From assembly GCA_021740125.1 (NCBI GenBank), contig JAIPAJ010000009.1:1-42752 (forward strand): 42,752 nt of DNA, written 5' to 3'. This DNA comes from Leadbetterella sp. Lineage in GTDB: Bacteria; Bacteroidota; Bacteroidia; Cytophagales; Spirosomataceae. The position numbers and the translations under genes are program-made. The notes below the pieces were generated by a model. The model was not told the origin of the DNA. It ran no database searches and saw only the letters and a program-made list of their open reading frames with translations. Positions 32,378-42,323 of this stretch are shown one piece after another. Position 1 is the first letter of the stretch. Each line of letters starts with the position of its first letter.

Positions 32378-34486
32378 TTATTTCATAACCAAATTAGTAA
32401 TTCCCATATTCCAAAATATAAATCCATAGATATCTGCCATGGTTTCGATGTTCTTTTTGGTGTTGGAAGCTCCATGGCCTGAGTTGGTGTCTATGCGTAT
32501 CAACAAAGGATTTTTGGTACTTTTGGCAGCTTTGGCTTGCAGCTCAGCAGCGTATTTGAACGAATGAGCGGGTATAACACGGTCGTCGTGGTCGGCTGTG
32601 GTTACCAAAGTTGCTGGATAGTTTACACCTGATTTGATATTATGCAAAGGGGAATATCCGTAAAGAACTCTAAATTCTTCAGCATTGTCAGCTGAACCGT
32701 AGTCTGCAATCCAGTTCCAACCAATGGTGAATTTGTGGAATCGCAACATGTCCATTACACCCACTTGAGGAATAGCCACTTTGGCCAAATCGGGCCTTTG
32801 ATTAATGACAGCACCTACCAAAAGACCACCATTGGAGCCACCACGAAGAGCCAAATGCTCTGAATCACAATATTTGTTGGCTATCAGATATTCTCCTGCT
32901 GCTATAAAGTCGTCAAATACATTCTGCTTTTTAAGCTTCATGCCTTGCTCATGCCATTTCTCACCATATTCAGAGCCACCGCGAAGGTTAGCTTGTGCAT
33001 ATACACCGCCATATTCTAGAAATGGAATCAACAATGGACTAAACGCTGGGTTCAAACTAACATTAAATCCTCCATAACCATATAATAAAGTTGGATTTTG
33101 AGAATTTAACTTTAATCCCTTTTTGTAGGTTATAAACATGGGCACTTTGGTGCCGTCTTTTGAAGTGTAAAAAACTTGTTTGGTCTCAAAATCGTCAGCC
33201 TTAAAATCCACCTCAGGGTTTCTGAAAACTGTACTTTTCTTTGTGGCGATGTCGTATCTATATATGGTAGGCGGAAAAGTAAATGAAGTGAAAGAATAAA
33301 AAACAAATTTATCGTCTTTGTCACCACCAAAGCCACCTGCTGTACCTAATCCAGGCAATTTTACTTCATTCTCAAGCTTTCCGTTCAAATCGTACACATA
33401 TATTCTTGATGTTACATCTTTCAGATAATTCAAGAAAAGTTTTCCTCCAGCGGTTCCAGCACCTTGTAATGGCTCAGGTTTTTCAGCTATGAAATCAGAG
33501 AATTTGCTGGTTTTTGGGTCAAACAAAAGTAGCTTTTCATTAGGTGCTTTGTCGTTGGTCTGAATAATAAATTTGTCTTTGACATTATCAATAAATGAAT
33601 AAGATGAATTCGTGATTTCTTTAACGACTGGTGTAAATTCTTTTTGGTCTTTGGTTTTGTAAAAAAGAGCATTGCCGTCTAAGCCTTTTCCTCTATCGCT
33701 TAGATACAAAAAAGCAAATTGTTCGTCTTCAGAAGTGCTTAAAGTATGAAAACGCTGTCCGTTGGCTGGATCTTGGTAAACCAAATTGTCTTTTTCTTGC
33801 GAGGTGCCCACGGTATGAAACCACACCTGATGGTTCTCGTTTTTTGCAGCCAAAGCACTCCCCTCAGGTTTCGGATAACGACTATAATAAAAACCGCTTC
33901 CTTGCCATGCAAGACCTGATATTTTCACCCATTCTAATTTATCTTCTAAAGTTTTCAGCGTTTTTAAGTCCATTACAAAAACGTCCATCCAGTCAGAACC
34001 GCCCTTTGAAAGTGCATAAGCGGCATAGTTGCCGTCTTTTGAAATATTAAATTGCATCAAACGCGTAGTGCCATCTGACGAAAGTTTATTGGGATCCATA
34101 ACCAAATCTGGGGCTCCATCTAATCCCTTTTGTCGGTATAAAACGGACTGGTTTTGTAAGCCATCATTTTTGTAAAAGTAGAACCATTCGTGCTTTTTGG
34201 ATGGTGCTGAATATTTGGGATAATTAAATACTTTTTCTAGACGCTCTTGAAGCTTCTTTTTGTAAGGAATTTTGGACAAATAATCGAAGGTAACTTCGTT
34301 TTGAGCTTTTACCCAAGCTGCCGTTTCTGCCGATTTATCATCTTCCAACCAGCGGTATGGGTCTTTAACTTCTGTGCCGTGGTAATTGTCAGTTTGAGAA
34401 CCTTTTTGGGTTTCTGGATATTTTAATTGAGCCATTGAAAAATATGGAATTAATGCAAATACAATGAGTTTGATTGATGATTTCAT
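32378..34486 (-). CDS. Secreted prolyl oligopeptidase, S9A
   Basis: 702 residues with signal peptide MKSSIKLIVFALIPYFSMAQ. The N-terminal 'YPETQKGSQTDNYHGTEVKDPYRWLEDD' region and following seven-bladed propeller (about 80-430) precede the alpha/beta-hydrolase domain. Catalytic triad: Ser in 'GGSNGGLLVGA' (about 549), Asp in 'TADHDDRVIP', His in 'NSGHGAS'. It cleaves short peptides after proline (EC 3.4.21.26). Signal-bearing members are common in Bacteroidota, so it works in the periplasm. Transcribed alone. Confidence 0.95.
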   Translation of the reverse strand: MKSSIKLIVFALIPYFSMAQLKYPETQKGSQTDNYHGTEVKDPYRWLEDDKSAETAAWVKAQNEVTFDYLSKIPYKKKLQERLEKVFNYPKYSAPSKKHEWFYFYKNDGLQNQSVLYRQKGLDGAPDLVMDPNKLSSDGTTRLMQFNISKDGNYAAYALSKGGSDWMDVFVMDLKTLKTLEDKLEWVKISGLAWQGSGFYYSRYPKPEGSALAAKNENHQVWFHTVGTSQEKDNLVYQDPANGQRFHTLSTSEDEQFAFLYLSDRGKGLDGNALFYKTKDQKEFTPVVKEITNSSYSFIDNVKDKFIIQTNDKAPNEKLLLFDPKTSKFSDFIAEKPEPLQGAGTAGGKLFLNYLKDVTSRIYVYDLNGKLENEVKLPGLGTAGGFGGDKDDKFVFYSFTSFTFPPTIYRYDIATKKSTVFRNPEVDFKADDFETKQVFYTSKDGTKVPMFITYKKGLKLNSQNPTLLYGYGGFNVSLNPAFSPLLIPFLEYGGVYAQANLRGGSEYGEKWHEQGMKLKKQNVFDDFIAAGEYLIANKYCDSEHLALRGGSNGGLLVGAVINQRPDLAKVAIPQVGVMDMLRFHKFTIGWNWIADYGSADNAEEFRVLYGYSPLHNIKSGVNYPATLVTTADHDDRVIPAHSFKYAAELQAKAAKSTKNPLLIRIDTNSGHGASNTKKNIETMADIYGFIFWNMGITNLVMK

Positions 34487-34591
34487 TTTTGATTGATGGT
34501 AATAGATTGTAAATTTAGAAAAGTAAATTTTAAAAAAGCCGAATTTAACTTAGATTGATATTAGAAAAGTTTATTACTAATTTCAAGTTCT

Positions 34592-35836
34592 TTACTTTAC
34601 TACAATTTGAGCCGTACTTCGGCTTAATTGCTCCAAGATTACTGTTTTGCCCTCTAATATTTTTTGCAACATATTGGAGTCATAGTGCCGGATGGTATAG
34701 AGCGTTACATTTTCATTGTACCTTACTTTAAACGATGTTTCAAGTGATTTTATCAATTCCTCAAACTTCATATCATCAAAATCCAAGCAAGCAGTAAAAC
34801 TAAGTGCCGAGTTTTGGCTAACGTTGCATTTGAGATTTAGTTTGGCAAATATCTCATAGATATGCGAGATATTTATCTCGGATATAAAAGAAAAGTCCTT
34901 TGTCGAAATCGAAATTAACAACTGGTTCTTTTTAACAATAATAGCTGGAATGTTTTTTTGTAAGAACTCTCCATCATTTATTACTGTTCCAGCTTCTTCC
35001 GGATGCAAAAATGGTTTGACAAATAATGGAATGTTCGAATTTTGTAGTGGCTTGATGGTTTTGGGGTGTATAACCGTGGCACCATAATAGGTCATTTCTA
35101 CAGCCTCTGAATACGGCAATTGGTCAAACTTTTGGTATTCGGTAAATAGTCTGGGGTCGGCACTTAATACACCTGGTACGTCCTTCCAAATCGTTACAGA
35201 TTCAACATTCAAACAATGAGCAAGAATTGAAGCAGAATAATCAGAACCTTCTCTTCCGAGTGTGGTAGTTTTGTTGTCAGAAGTTCCGCCAATAAACCCT
35301 TGAGTTATAAACAAATTGGCATTTGGCTCCAACAAATCTAAGCTACTTTGGGTGGCGTCCCAATTAACCTTTGCTTCTCTAAAAGTACTATCGGTTTTTA
35401 TATATTTTCGTGCATCTAACCATCTGTTTTTGATGCCTTCTTGGTTAAGGTAGTTACTGATAATGAGCGTTGATAGCAACTCACCATGTGAAATAATCTG
35501 ATCATAAATTTCATCATATTTTTGTTTGTCAATACTTTCTAGACAATCATTGATCATTTGCATGTGGGTATTTAATGAAATTGTTATATCTGTTTTGTCT
35601 AGAAATAACCCGTTTATCAATGTCTGATGATAGTTTTCTATTTCTTGGATCTTTGCAGTGTATTCTTCTTTTTTGTAAAACAATTTCACAACTTCCTCCA
35701 AGGCGTTGGTCATCTTTCCCATGGCAGACACCACAACAATAATAGTCTCATTTTCATATAGTTGGATGATATTTTTGAGGTTTTTAACCCCTTCAATATC
35801 CTTTACTGAAGCACCTCCAAATTTAAATACGAGCAT
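34592..35836 (-). CDS. lysC: Aspartate kinase, monofunctional
   Basis: 414 residues. Starts with the kinase motif 'MLVFKFGGASVKD' and contains 'LGREGSDYSASILA', the aspartate-binding signature. The C-terminal third (about 300-414) is a divergent ACT-type regulatory region. It phosphorylates L-aspartate (EC 2.7.2.4) at the head of lysine, threonine and methionine synthesis. No homoserine dehydrogenase domain is fused, unlike ThrA. Feedback effector not predictable. Single-gene unit. The symbol reflects the monofunctional type; isoform assignment is less certain. Confidence 0.9.
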   Translation of the reverse strand: MLVFKFGGASVKDIEGVKNLKNIIQLYENETIIVVVSAMGKMTNALEEVVKLFYKKEEYTAKIQEIENYHQTLINGLFLDKTDITISLNTHMQMINDCLESIDKQKYDEIYDQIISHGELLSTLIISNYLNQEGIKNRWLDARKYIKTDSTFREAKVNWDATQSSLDLLEPNANLFITQGFIGGTSDNKTTTLGREGSDYSASILAHCLNVESVTIWKDVPGVLSADPRLFTEYQKFDQLPYSEAVEMTYYGATVIHPKTIKPLQNSNIPLFVKPFLHPEEAGTVINDGEFLQKNIPAIIVKKNQLLISISTKDFSFISEINISHIYEIFAKLNLKCNVSQNSALSFTACLDFDDMKFEELIKSLETSFKVRYNENVTLYTIRHYDSNMLQKILEGKTVILEQLSRSTAQIVVK

Positions 35837-36266
35837 ATTTTAGATTATTTTGATTGCAATATAAAGATTGGATTCAAAAGAATAATTTGTCTTTAGAATA
35901 TTTACTTTGCGAGCCTTTTGTATTTATGCAACACAAAAACTCAAAATCATTTTTTAAATCATCAGGCAAAAAACTATTATGCACTACTCCCAGCATTTCG
36001 TACCGACAGTAATAAAAAATTCTCAAGAGATTTAGCCAAAAGCTTTTGGGAAAGATTATAAAGTTTTTAAGCTGTTAAAAAATCCTTGTATTATAGAGTG
36101 TTTTTCTTATATATTTTACGCACAAAAGAATCTCCATTGACCGTACTAGTAATTATCTCAAACATTTCATTCTTAAAATTGAGAAAATATTATCCTTTTC
36201 TATTCCTAAAAATAAATTAGCCAAACTAATCGCTATTTTTGCTAGTTACTAAAATCAAAATATATT
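35837..36266. other. 430-bp intergenic region between aspartate kinase and the propeller gene
   Basis: Divergent promoter region; no gene seen. It contains a perfect 14-bp palindrome CCAAAAGCTTTTGG at 36036-36049. A clear -7 for the right-hand gene is at 36234; no good promoter match was found for the left gene. Confidence 0.65.
36234..36241 (+). promoter_or_regulatory. -7 element upstream of the SdiA-regulated-type gene
   Basis: TATTTTTG matches TAnnTTTG, 25 bases before the GTG start at 36267. Confidence 0.45.
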
Positions 36267-37079
36267 GTGAAGGTGATTTTTTTCTTAATATTTGCACTAC
36301 TAAGCAGTTTGTTGTTGGCTTTTTATTTTATAAAAAAAAACAAAACAATCAATCACTATAAACTTGAAAAGCCTGATTTTCAACAATATTTATCTAAAAA
36401 TCTCAAAGAAATTTCGGGAATATCGCATTACGCAGAGAACCAAGTTATTTGTGTAAATGATGAACATGGCCAATTATTTATTTACGATTTTAATAAACAA
36501 GAAATTATAGACACCCTTGATTTCAACACCGAAGCAGACTATGAAGCAGTGGAGTTTGTAAACAACATAGCCTATGTATTGCAGAGCAATGGCCAAATAA
36601 TAGGTTATAATGTTTTAACCAAAGACACAAAAACATTTGACTGCCGCCAAGATGAAGTTGAAGAATATGAAGGTTTGGGATATGAGCCAAAAACCAATTG
36701 TTTGCTTTTGGCAACTAAAGAAATGAAAGGCGACAAAACCATTTATCAGTTTGATCTCAAAAATGAAATATTAAGCGAAAAATTTAAAATTTCGAAAAAA
36801 GATATTTCGAAAAACGGTAAAGATGGCAAAGAATTTAAACCTTCGGGTATTGCTGTTCACCCCATTTCTGAAGATATTTATGTTCTAGCATCTGCAGGCA
36901 AAAAGCTTTTAGTATTTAATTCTGTAGGGAAAATACAATTTCAATATAACCTCAATAAAGATCAGTTTCCGCAACCCGAAGGAATTTGCTTTACTCCATC
37001 TGGTGAACTAATTATAGCCTCTGAAGGCAAAAATGGACAAGCCTCCATTTCTTATTTTAGTTTCCTCCCTAAAAACTAA
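36267..37079 (+). CDS. SdiA-regulated (YjiK-like) beta-propeller protein
   Basis: 270 residues starting with GTG at 36267; no ATG lies nearby in frame, and GTG gives a good N-terminal membrane anchor 'VIFFLIFALLSSLLLAFYFI'. The remainder is propeller-like: 'LKEISGISHYAENQVICVND', 'EADYEAVEFVNNIAYVL', 'EYEGLGYEPKTNCLLLATK', 'KPSGIAVHPISEDIYVLAS' and 'QPEGICFTPSGELIIASEG', the SdiA-regulated family pattern. Probably anchored in the inner membrane facing the periplasm. Function unknown; some relatives may be phosphodiesterase-like. Convergent with the DUF5686 gene 23 bases away. Confidence 0.85.
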   Translation: MKVIFFLIFALLSSLLLAFYFIKKNKTINHYKLEKPDFQQYLSKNLKEISGISHYAENQVICVNDEHGQLFIYDFNKQEIIDTLDFNTEADYEAVEFVNNIAYVLQSNGQIIGYNVLTKDTKTFDCRQDEVEEYEGLGYEPKTNCLLLATKEMKGDKTIYQFDLKNEILSEKFKISKKDISKNGKDGKEFKPSGIAVHPISEDIYVLASAGKKLLVFNSVGKIQFQYNLNKDQFPQPEGICFTPSGELIIASEGKNGQASISYFSFLPKN

Positions 37080-37102
37080 AGGAAATTTGATTACTCCAGA
37101 AA

Positions 37103-39589
37103 TTAAAAACTCCAGGTATTTCGGTCTTGATTATAAGGTTCAATAGAAAATTTGATACCATTGCGGATTCCAAAATCGTTGGATTGGGCTATGACATAAT
37201 AAGAACCTAGTCGAATACGCTCTCTACCTATTTTAAAAACTCGATTGAAGCCAAAGTAAACTTCAGCATATTGAAACTTACGCTCTGGTACATACATAAA
37301 ACCCGCACCAGCCATTTCTCTGATTTTAGTTTTATTTAGCAAAGGTACTTTTGAAGTAAAAAAGCCATTGAATTGGTGAACAAAATGCGACTCAAAATAC
37401 CAGTCAAAAGTCGGGAAAGTTTTTGGAATAAGCTGATAAGTATACATTGCAGGCGAAAAGAAATAATTGTCTCCACCACGTTGATACCTGTAATCCATAA
37501 CCGCCATTCGAGTCGTGTCCAAGAATTTGCCAACATTAATTCGGTATTCCGAAGTACCAAATGTGCCAATATTGAAAGTTTGACGAGCCGACACTGATAA
37601 ATAACTAAAGTTACTTGTGATTTTGCCAGTCATTGGCCAAGCTTTTTCAAAATTCAGATTAAAAGTTGGATATTTTGAACCCAGAATCTGCTTTTGATTA
37701 GGCTCTCGCAAATACAGCTGCCTTGGAGTATATTCTATTCCAAAATTGGTTTTGTAAATGTAGCTCGTGGAAAAAGTTTGAAGGTTGTTATTGCTGAAGA
37801 GTTTATCGCCGAAAGCGGATAACTTATAGTTTGAGAGATCGCTCCTAATTTCGTAAAGTAGGTTAGAATTGAGATAAAAGCCATTGAAAACCTCCGTTCG
37901 GTGACGAAAATCGATAAATTTATTCTGGTAAAAATTACTTCTTCGGGCAATATCACTTATGGTAGCCGATCCATTGATGACATTAAAGCCCGAACCTATT
38001 CTCAAGTTCAAACTTGAATTTCGGATAGGATTGTAGAAATAATTAAAGTTAATTTGACCTTTCAAATCTTGATTACTAAAACCGTAAGTAAGGTTAACGT
38101 TTGAAGAAAATTGCTTCCTATTTTCATATCTTTTATAATATGCGAAACCATATCTGATACGCCATCCACCGATGGCCAAAGGATCTACAAACCCCAAAAC
38201 GGGATCAAAAAACCAAGTTTGTTTTTTTGTTCTATTGATGTGCCCGATTCCCGAATATATGATTTTCGGAATCGTGATTTTGTTATAAACTTTGTCGATG
38301 GAGTCTAAATACACCTTCGAATTCATCAGAATCTCCAGCCGCTCTTTTTCTTTGATTACCTTTTGTTCGTCTTTACTCAATGGAACCGGCCGAATACTCT
38401 CCCAAAAAGTAGAATCTCTTTTGTAAGCATTCTCTGTGGTAATACCAACTTCAGCACCAAAAAACTTCTTGGGAAGCTCCAAATCAAACTCAAAGTCGGA
38501 CTGTTGAACTTCGGTTTTACCACTTTTCTTTGTGGAGCCTTCTTTAACCTTCCAATTATAGGTGGTTTTTACAACCATCCAGCGACTATCAATTTTCTCA
38601 AATTCTTGTTTAAAACTAAACTCATCATATCTAAGCAGAGCCCTTTTGGTTAATTTTAAATCAGCAGTTTTCAAAACCCATTCGTCTTCAATCACTTCAA
38701 TAATTCCCTCATAAAGAGCATTCCCTAATTCTCTAGGACTTACTTTTATCTGATAAATTTTTTTATTTCCTTCAAAATAATATTTTAGCAATTGAAATTT
38801 ATAATTGAGAAATGTCAAATCACTGAAGGGAGAAACAATATCATTGTCTCCGATTTTGGCTAATTTTTGGTGGTTTTTATACAAATTAAACTCACCATCG
38901 GTAACTGATTTATAAAAAAGCGTACTTTGATCACCAATTTTCTTTACCGCTTCCTTCTCCTCTTTTAGTTGTCCTTGAGCATTTTGATGAAGTATCAAAG
39001 AGCATTCAAAGATATTTAGATTCGGAATGGTGTCTTTCCCAATGAGCTTTTGATCCAATAATTCTCCAGGATTGTCTTTCTCATCATCTTCTTTCTTTTT
39101 TGGTGGTTTTTTGTCAACAATCTCTACGCTTTTAATATAGGTCTTGCTTCGAAAATTCTGATATTGATTCAATACATTAGCCTTATTATCAATCATATGC
39201 CTGATTACTTCATAGGAATAATCTTTCTTTTTTACCTTTATTACGAGTTCGTTGAGTTGTTTTTGGTCTATTTTAAGAAATACATTCTTTACTATATCTT
39301 TCTCCACAAGTACATCAAAAATATCAGTAACATAGCCAGTCGACGAAACCGAAATTCTATTTAAACCTTCAAGAAGCTTGATATCGTATTTGCCATTTTG
39401 ATCGGATGTTGTGCCTGTGTTTTGATTTACAACTCTGATAGTTGCCAATGGAATAACTTCGTTATTGTCAGAATAGACATAACCTCGCAAATAGTAGAAG
39501 TTTTGGCTAAAAGAAATAAATGGAATACAAATAATAAAAAGGGACAGTTTCTTCAAAAATGGCTTGGAATTTAAAGATAAAACGGCCAA
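37103..39589 (-). CDS. DUF5686 / carboxypeptidase-like regulatory domain outer-membrane protein
   Basis: 828 residues. A signal peptide (about 1-28, ending ISFSQ) is followed by a carboxypeptidase-D-like beta-sandwich (about 33-115: 'LRGYVYSDNNEVIPLATIRV', 'TSDQNGKYDIKL', 'ISVSSTGY'), then DUF5686 (about 120-828) with a C-terminal barrel rich in aromatic strands. This architecture is common in Bacteroidota outer membranes and resembles TonB-dependent receptors without the plug. Function unknown, possibly structural or transport. A lysine/aspartate-rich stretch 'DKKPPKKKEDDEKDN' occurs near residue 155. Confidence 0.88.
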   Translation of the reverse strand: MAVLSLNSKPFLKKLSLFIICIPFISFSQNFYYLRGYVYSDNNEVIPLATIRVVNQNTGTTSDQNGKYDIKLLEGLNRISVSSTGYVTDIFDVLVEKDIVKNVFLKIDQKQLNELVIKVKKKDYSYEVIRHMIDNKANVLNQYQNFRSKTYIKSVEIVDKKPPKKKEDDEKDNPGELLDQKLIGKDTIPNLNIFECSLILHQNAQGQLKEEKEAVKKIGDQSTLFYKSVTDGEFNLYKNHQKLAKIGDNDIVSPFSDLTFLNYKFQLLKYYFEGNKKIYQIKVSPRELGNALYEGIIEVIEDEWVLKTADLKLTKRALLRYDEFSFKQEFEKIDSRWMVVKTTYNWKVKEGSTKKSGKTEVQQSDFEFDLELPKKFFGAEVGITTENAYKRDSTFWESIRPVPLSKDEQKVIKEKERLEILMNSKVYLDSIDKVYNKITIPKIIYSGIGHINRTKKQTWFFDPVLGFVDPLAIGGWRIRYGFAYYKRYENRKQFSSNVNLTYGFSNQDLKGQINFNYFYNPIRNSSLNLRIGSGFNVINGSATISDIARRSNFYQNKFIDFRHRTEVFNGFYLNSNLLYEIRSDLSNYKLSAFGDKLFSNNNLQTFSTSYIYKTNFGIEYTPRQLYLREPNQKQILGSKYPTFNLNFEKAWPMTGKITSNFSYLSVSARQTFNIGTFGTSEYRINVGKFLDTTRMAVMDYRYQRGGDNYFFSPAMYTYQLIPKTFPTFDWYFESHFVHQFNGFFTSKVPLLNKTKIREMAGAGFMYVPERKFQYAEVYFGFNRVFKIGRERIRLGSYYVIAQSNDFGIRNGIKFSIEPYNQDRNTWSF

Positions 39590-39655
39590 ATGACCTCAAT
39601 TAGTACTTCGAGATCCGATTTTAAAAGGAAGAAAAAATTCGAACGTCTTACATAT

Positions 39656-41947
39656 CTAATTAATGAAACTCTTAGCTACCAAACTAGCTTTAAAAACCCT
39701 CAATTCTTCCCAAGTTATAGATTCATCCAAAATCGCTTTAATTTCGCCAAGGGGTGTATCGGATTCAAAGCTTTCAAAGGCTGTGGCAATCTCCAATATT
39801 CTGTCAGAACTCATCAGTTCATTGATATCAATTCGTTTTTGCTCAACCAATTTTGCAAAATGTGTGTAAATTGTCCCAACTGAGAGTACCCTTTTTTTTG
39901 CAATTTCTTCAATACTCATTTTCTTCTGCCAAAGCTCGAAGGTTTCCTCCGTAGTTGGCTTTTGATTAAGCTTCTTCTTGGGTTTTGGAACTACATAATA
40001 AGAAACGTCATCCAACTCTTTTATGAGCTCCTCACTTTCTTCTGTAAACTTAGCCAAAGAATTATCCAACATTCCCCGTTTGTAGCTTTTTTGGCTTTCG
40101 GTTATGAGATTTTCTTTCGTAATTTCTATTTGCATAAAAATACACTCAACAAACCGCTCAACTTTGAAAATTTGTAAAATCAGGGAAGTCAGATAGCTGT
40201 CTATTTCCATCAATTCTTCAAAATATGATTTCGAACGCTTAGATCTTTTTACCAATTGAATCCTCAGAAGCAAAGTCATGTGATGTTCTTTTAAAAGCGG
40301 TAAAAAGTACATTACGGCAGCATCAACGCGTTGTTTAATATAAGCAAAATCAAAAGTTTGATTTTGAAAAGCAAAATTGAGTTGTTGCGTAAATTTTGCT
40401 GCCAAGGCCGAAAGCTCCATTTGTTTGGCCAAATAGGCTTTTGCCCATTCTATTTCTTTTGATTTGGAGGTTTTGTCTACTTCATCTTGGTAACCCACCA
40501 CTTGGTTTCTAACAACCTGCTCAAAATTGATCCAGTTAAAACTTTGTACCACATAATCTTTTACATAAACCAGCTTCTCTTGAGCCAAAGATTCTCTTAT
40601 TTGCTCTTCATCTGCTTTGTTGTTAGCATACTGAATTACATCATAACTCGACTGTATTCCATTCAAACGAATCGGTTCGGTCAAAACCATGCCTTCTAAA
40701 GTTCTCAAACGCGAAAGAGCAACATACAATTGCCCGGGAACAAACACTTTTGACACATCCAAAATGGCCTTATCGAAGGTCAATCCCTGACTTTTATGCA
40801 CAGTAATTGCCCAAGCTAACTTTATGGGATAATGCACAAAAGTTCCCAGTGTTTCTTCCTCTATTTCCTTTGTATTCTCATTTACCGAATATCTGATATT
40901 TTTCCATTCATACTTTTCCACTTCAATTGTGCGGTTTTCTTGCGGAAATCTAACCTGAATATCATTTTCTGAAATTGAAAAAACATATCCCATTTTGCCA
41001 TTGAAATAATTCTTTTCCATGCTCAAGTCATTCTTCACAAACATCACCTGAGCACCTTTTTTGAGCTCTAGTTTTTCTTCGAGAGGATAAATTCTTTCAG
41101 GAAAATCGCCAGTAATTTCTGCAGCATATTTCAAAGCTTTACCCTCCAGTTCTTCCAAAGCTTTTTTATTGATTTCGTCAGCTTTGTTATTATGTGTAGT
41201 CAGCGTAATAAAACCACCATCAGGCGGAGTTATGAAATCTGGATTTAGGTTTTCGTTAAGCTTTTTCTGGTCTTCTTGGGTGATCTGATTATTTCGAAGG
41301 TTGTTTAAAATATCTATAAAAACGGGATCCTGCTGTCTAAAAATCTTGTCCAACTCCACATAAATAGGTGGATCTTTTAAAATAGCATGGGCGTGAAAGA
41401 AAAACTTGCCCGAATAATACTTCTTTAGAACCGCCCATTCTTCATTTTTGATAACTGGAGGCAACTGCATTAAATCACCAATAAAAAGTACTTGCACGCC
41501 TCCAAAACTCTTTCTATTTCTTCGAACTCTTTGCAGCATATAATCCATGGCATCCAACACATCAGGCCGCAACATACTCACCTCGTCAATAATCAGTAAC
41601 TGTAACTCCTGAATCACATTCCGCTTAACTGTGCTCATCCTAAAATGACGTGTAAGAGATAGTTTTGTCTCGAATCTTACCGATTCAGAAAAATGCTCAG
41701 GATCAATCTCCTCAGGAATAAATCCAGCAAAAGGTAATTGGAATAGACTATGAATGGTTACCCCTTTGGCGTTGAGGGCAGCAATTCCAGTGGGTGCTAC
41801 CACAACAGTATTTTTATAAGTAGAACCAACAATATGATTGAGCAAAGTTGTCTTACCAGTACCCGCCTTTCCAGTCAAGAAAATAGATTTTTGCGTTTGA
41901 TTAACAAAATTGATGACGTTTTGGGCGATGGGTGAGATTTCGGTCAT
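39656..41947 (-). CDS. PIF1-like DNA helicase with C-terminal helix-turn-helix domain
   Basis: 763 residues. Walker A 'GKAGTGKTTLL' (26-36), Walker B 'LLIIDEVSML', 'LFIGDLMQLPPV' and the superfamily-1B motif VI-like 'WAITVHKSQGLTFDKAILD' with 'LYVALSRLRTLEGMVL'. This is the PIF1/RecD-like 5'-3' helicase core (about 1-440). The C-terminal end 'MSIEEIAKKRVLSVGTIYTH' (near 675-695) is a helix-turn-helix of the type also found on RecQ tails (HTH_40). Likely acts on replication-fork structures or G-quadruplexes. Its promoter and start lie about 770 bases from the 5S gene; both are on the minus strand. Confidence 0.9.
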   Translation of the reverse strand: MTEISPIAQNVINFVNQTQKSIFLTGKAGTGKTTLLNHIVGSTYKNTVVVAPTGIAALNAKGVTIHSLFQLPFAGFIPEEIDPEHFSESVRFETKLSLTRHFRMSTVKRNVIQELQLLIIDEVSMLRPDVLDAMDYMLQRVRRNRKSFGGVQVLFIGDLMQLPPVIKNEEWAVLKKYYSGKFFFHAHAILKDPPIYVELDKIFRQQDPVFIDILNNLRNNQITQEDQKKLNENLNPDFITPPDGGFITLTTHNNKADEINKKALEELEGKALKYAAEITGDFPERIYPLEEKLELKKGAQVMFVKNDLSMEKNYFNGKMGYVFSISENDIQVRFPQENRTIEVEKYEWKNIRYSVNENTKEIEEETLGTFVHYPIKLAWAITVHKSQGLTFDKAILDVSKVFVPGQLYVALSRLRTLEGMVLTEPIRLNGIQSSYDVIQYANNKADEEQIRESLAQEKLVYVKDYVVQSFNWINFEQVVRNQVVGYQDEVDKTSKSKEIEWAKAYLAKQMELSALAAKFTQQLNFAFQNQTFDFAYIKQRVDAAVMYFLPLLKEHHMTLLLRIQLVKRSKRSKSYFEELMEIDSYLTSLILQIFKVERFVECIFMQIEITKENLITESQKSYKRGMLDNSLAKFTEESEELIKELDDVSYYVVPKPKKKLNQKPTTEETFELWQKKMSIEEIAKKRVLSVGTIYTHFAKLVEQKRIDINELMSSDRILEIATAFESFESDTPLGEIKAILDESITWEELRVFKASLVAKSFIN

Positions 41948-41982
41948 TTAAAAGTATGGTAAATTAAAGCATAAAGAAACCA

Positions 41983-41990
41983 CAAAAATA
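41983..41990 (-). promoter_or_regulatory. -7 element upstream of the helicase gene
   Basis: Minus-strand TATTTTTG matches TAnnTTTG, 36 bases before the ATG; no clear -33. Confidence 0.4.
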
Positions 41991-42070
41991 GCTTAAAACT
42001 TAGAAGTAAATAAAACGGAATACTAAATTAAAGATAACAATCAGACCGATAATAGTTCAAATACTTGGGT

Positions 42071-42104
42071 AAAAACAAAAAAATTAGGATTACAACTGAG
42101 GTTT
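42071..42104 (-). other. Decayed terminator of 5S-derived unit A
   Basis: The left arm AAACCTCA and a T tract on the minus strand are kept, but the right arm TGAGGTTT is gone, so no stable hairpin forms. It corresponds in position to the intact terminators of the other units. Confidence 0.5.
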
Positions 42105-42120
42105 AATTATGAAAAAAACA

Positions 42121-42270
42121 ACTGGCCACTTCTAGTAATCATTCCAAACGTCGAACCGCTACTCTCCTGGGACTAGGCAACCTCGTTTGATCCAAGTACT
42201 TCTGATGGCTATCTGAAGGCGGTGCGACTGATGCAAAATACCTACACTTAACAGATCTGTTAAATTACCT
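42121..42270 (-). ncRNA. 5S-rRNA-derived unit A (most divergent)
   Basis: On the minus strand it keeps 5S segments GTACTTGGATCAAAC and GGAGAGTAG plus a region corresponding to 5S GAACAGAGAAGTTAAG, but lacks the 5' third of 5S and has a different 3' arm (GCGGTTCGACGTTT...). The GATGGTACT loop-E segment is degraded here. It contains the perfect 16-bp palindrome TTAACAGATCTGTTAA at 42248-42263. It is about 203 bp from unit B. It could be a functional small RNA or a pseudogene. Confidence 0.65.
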
Positions 42271-42278
42271 ATAAAGCA

Positions 42279-42309
42279 ATAAAACCTCAAAATTTACACA
42301 ATGAGGTTT
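42279..42309 (-). terminator. Terminator between unit B and unit A
   Basis: AAACCTCA / TGAGGTTT 8-bp stem with a 12-nt loop, followed on the minus strand by TTTTATTGCTTT. Confidence 0.7.
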
Positions 42310-42323
42310 AATTATAATAAAAA

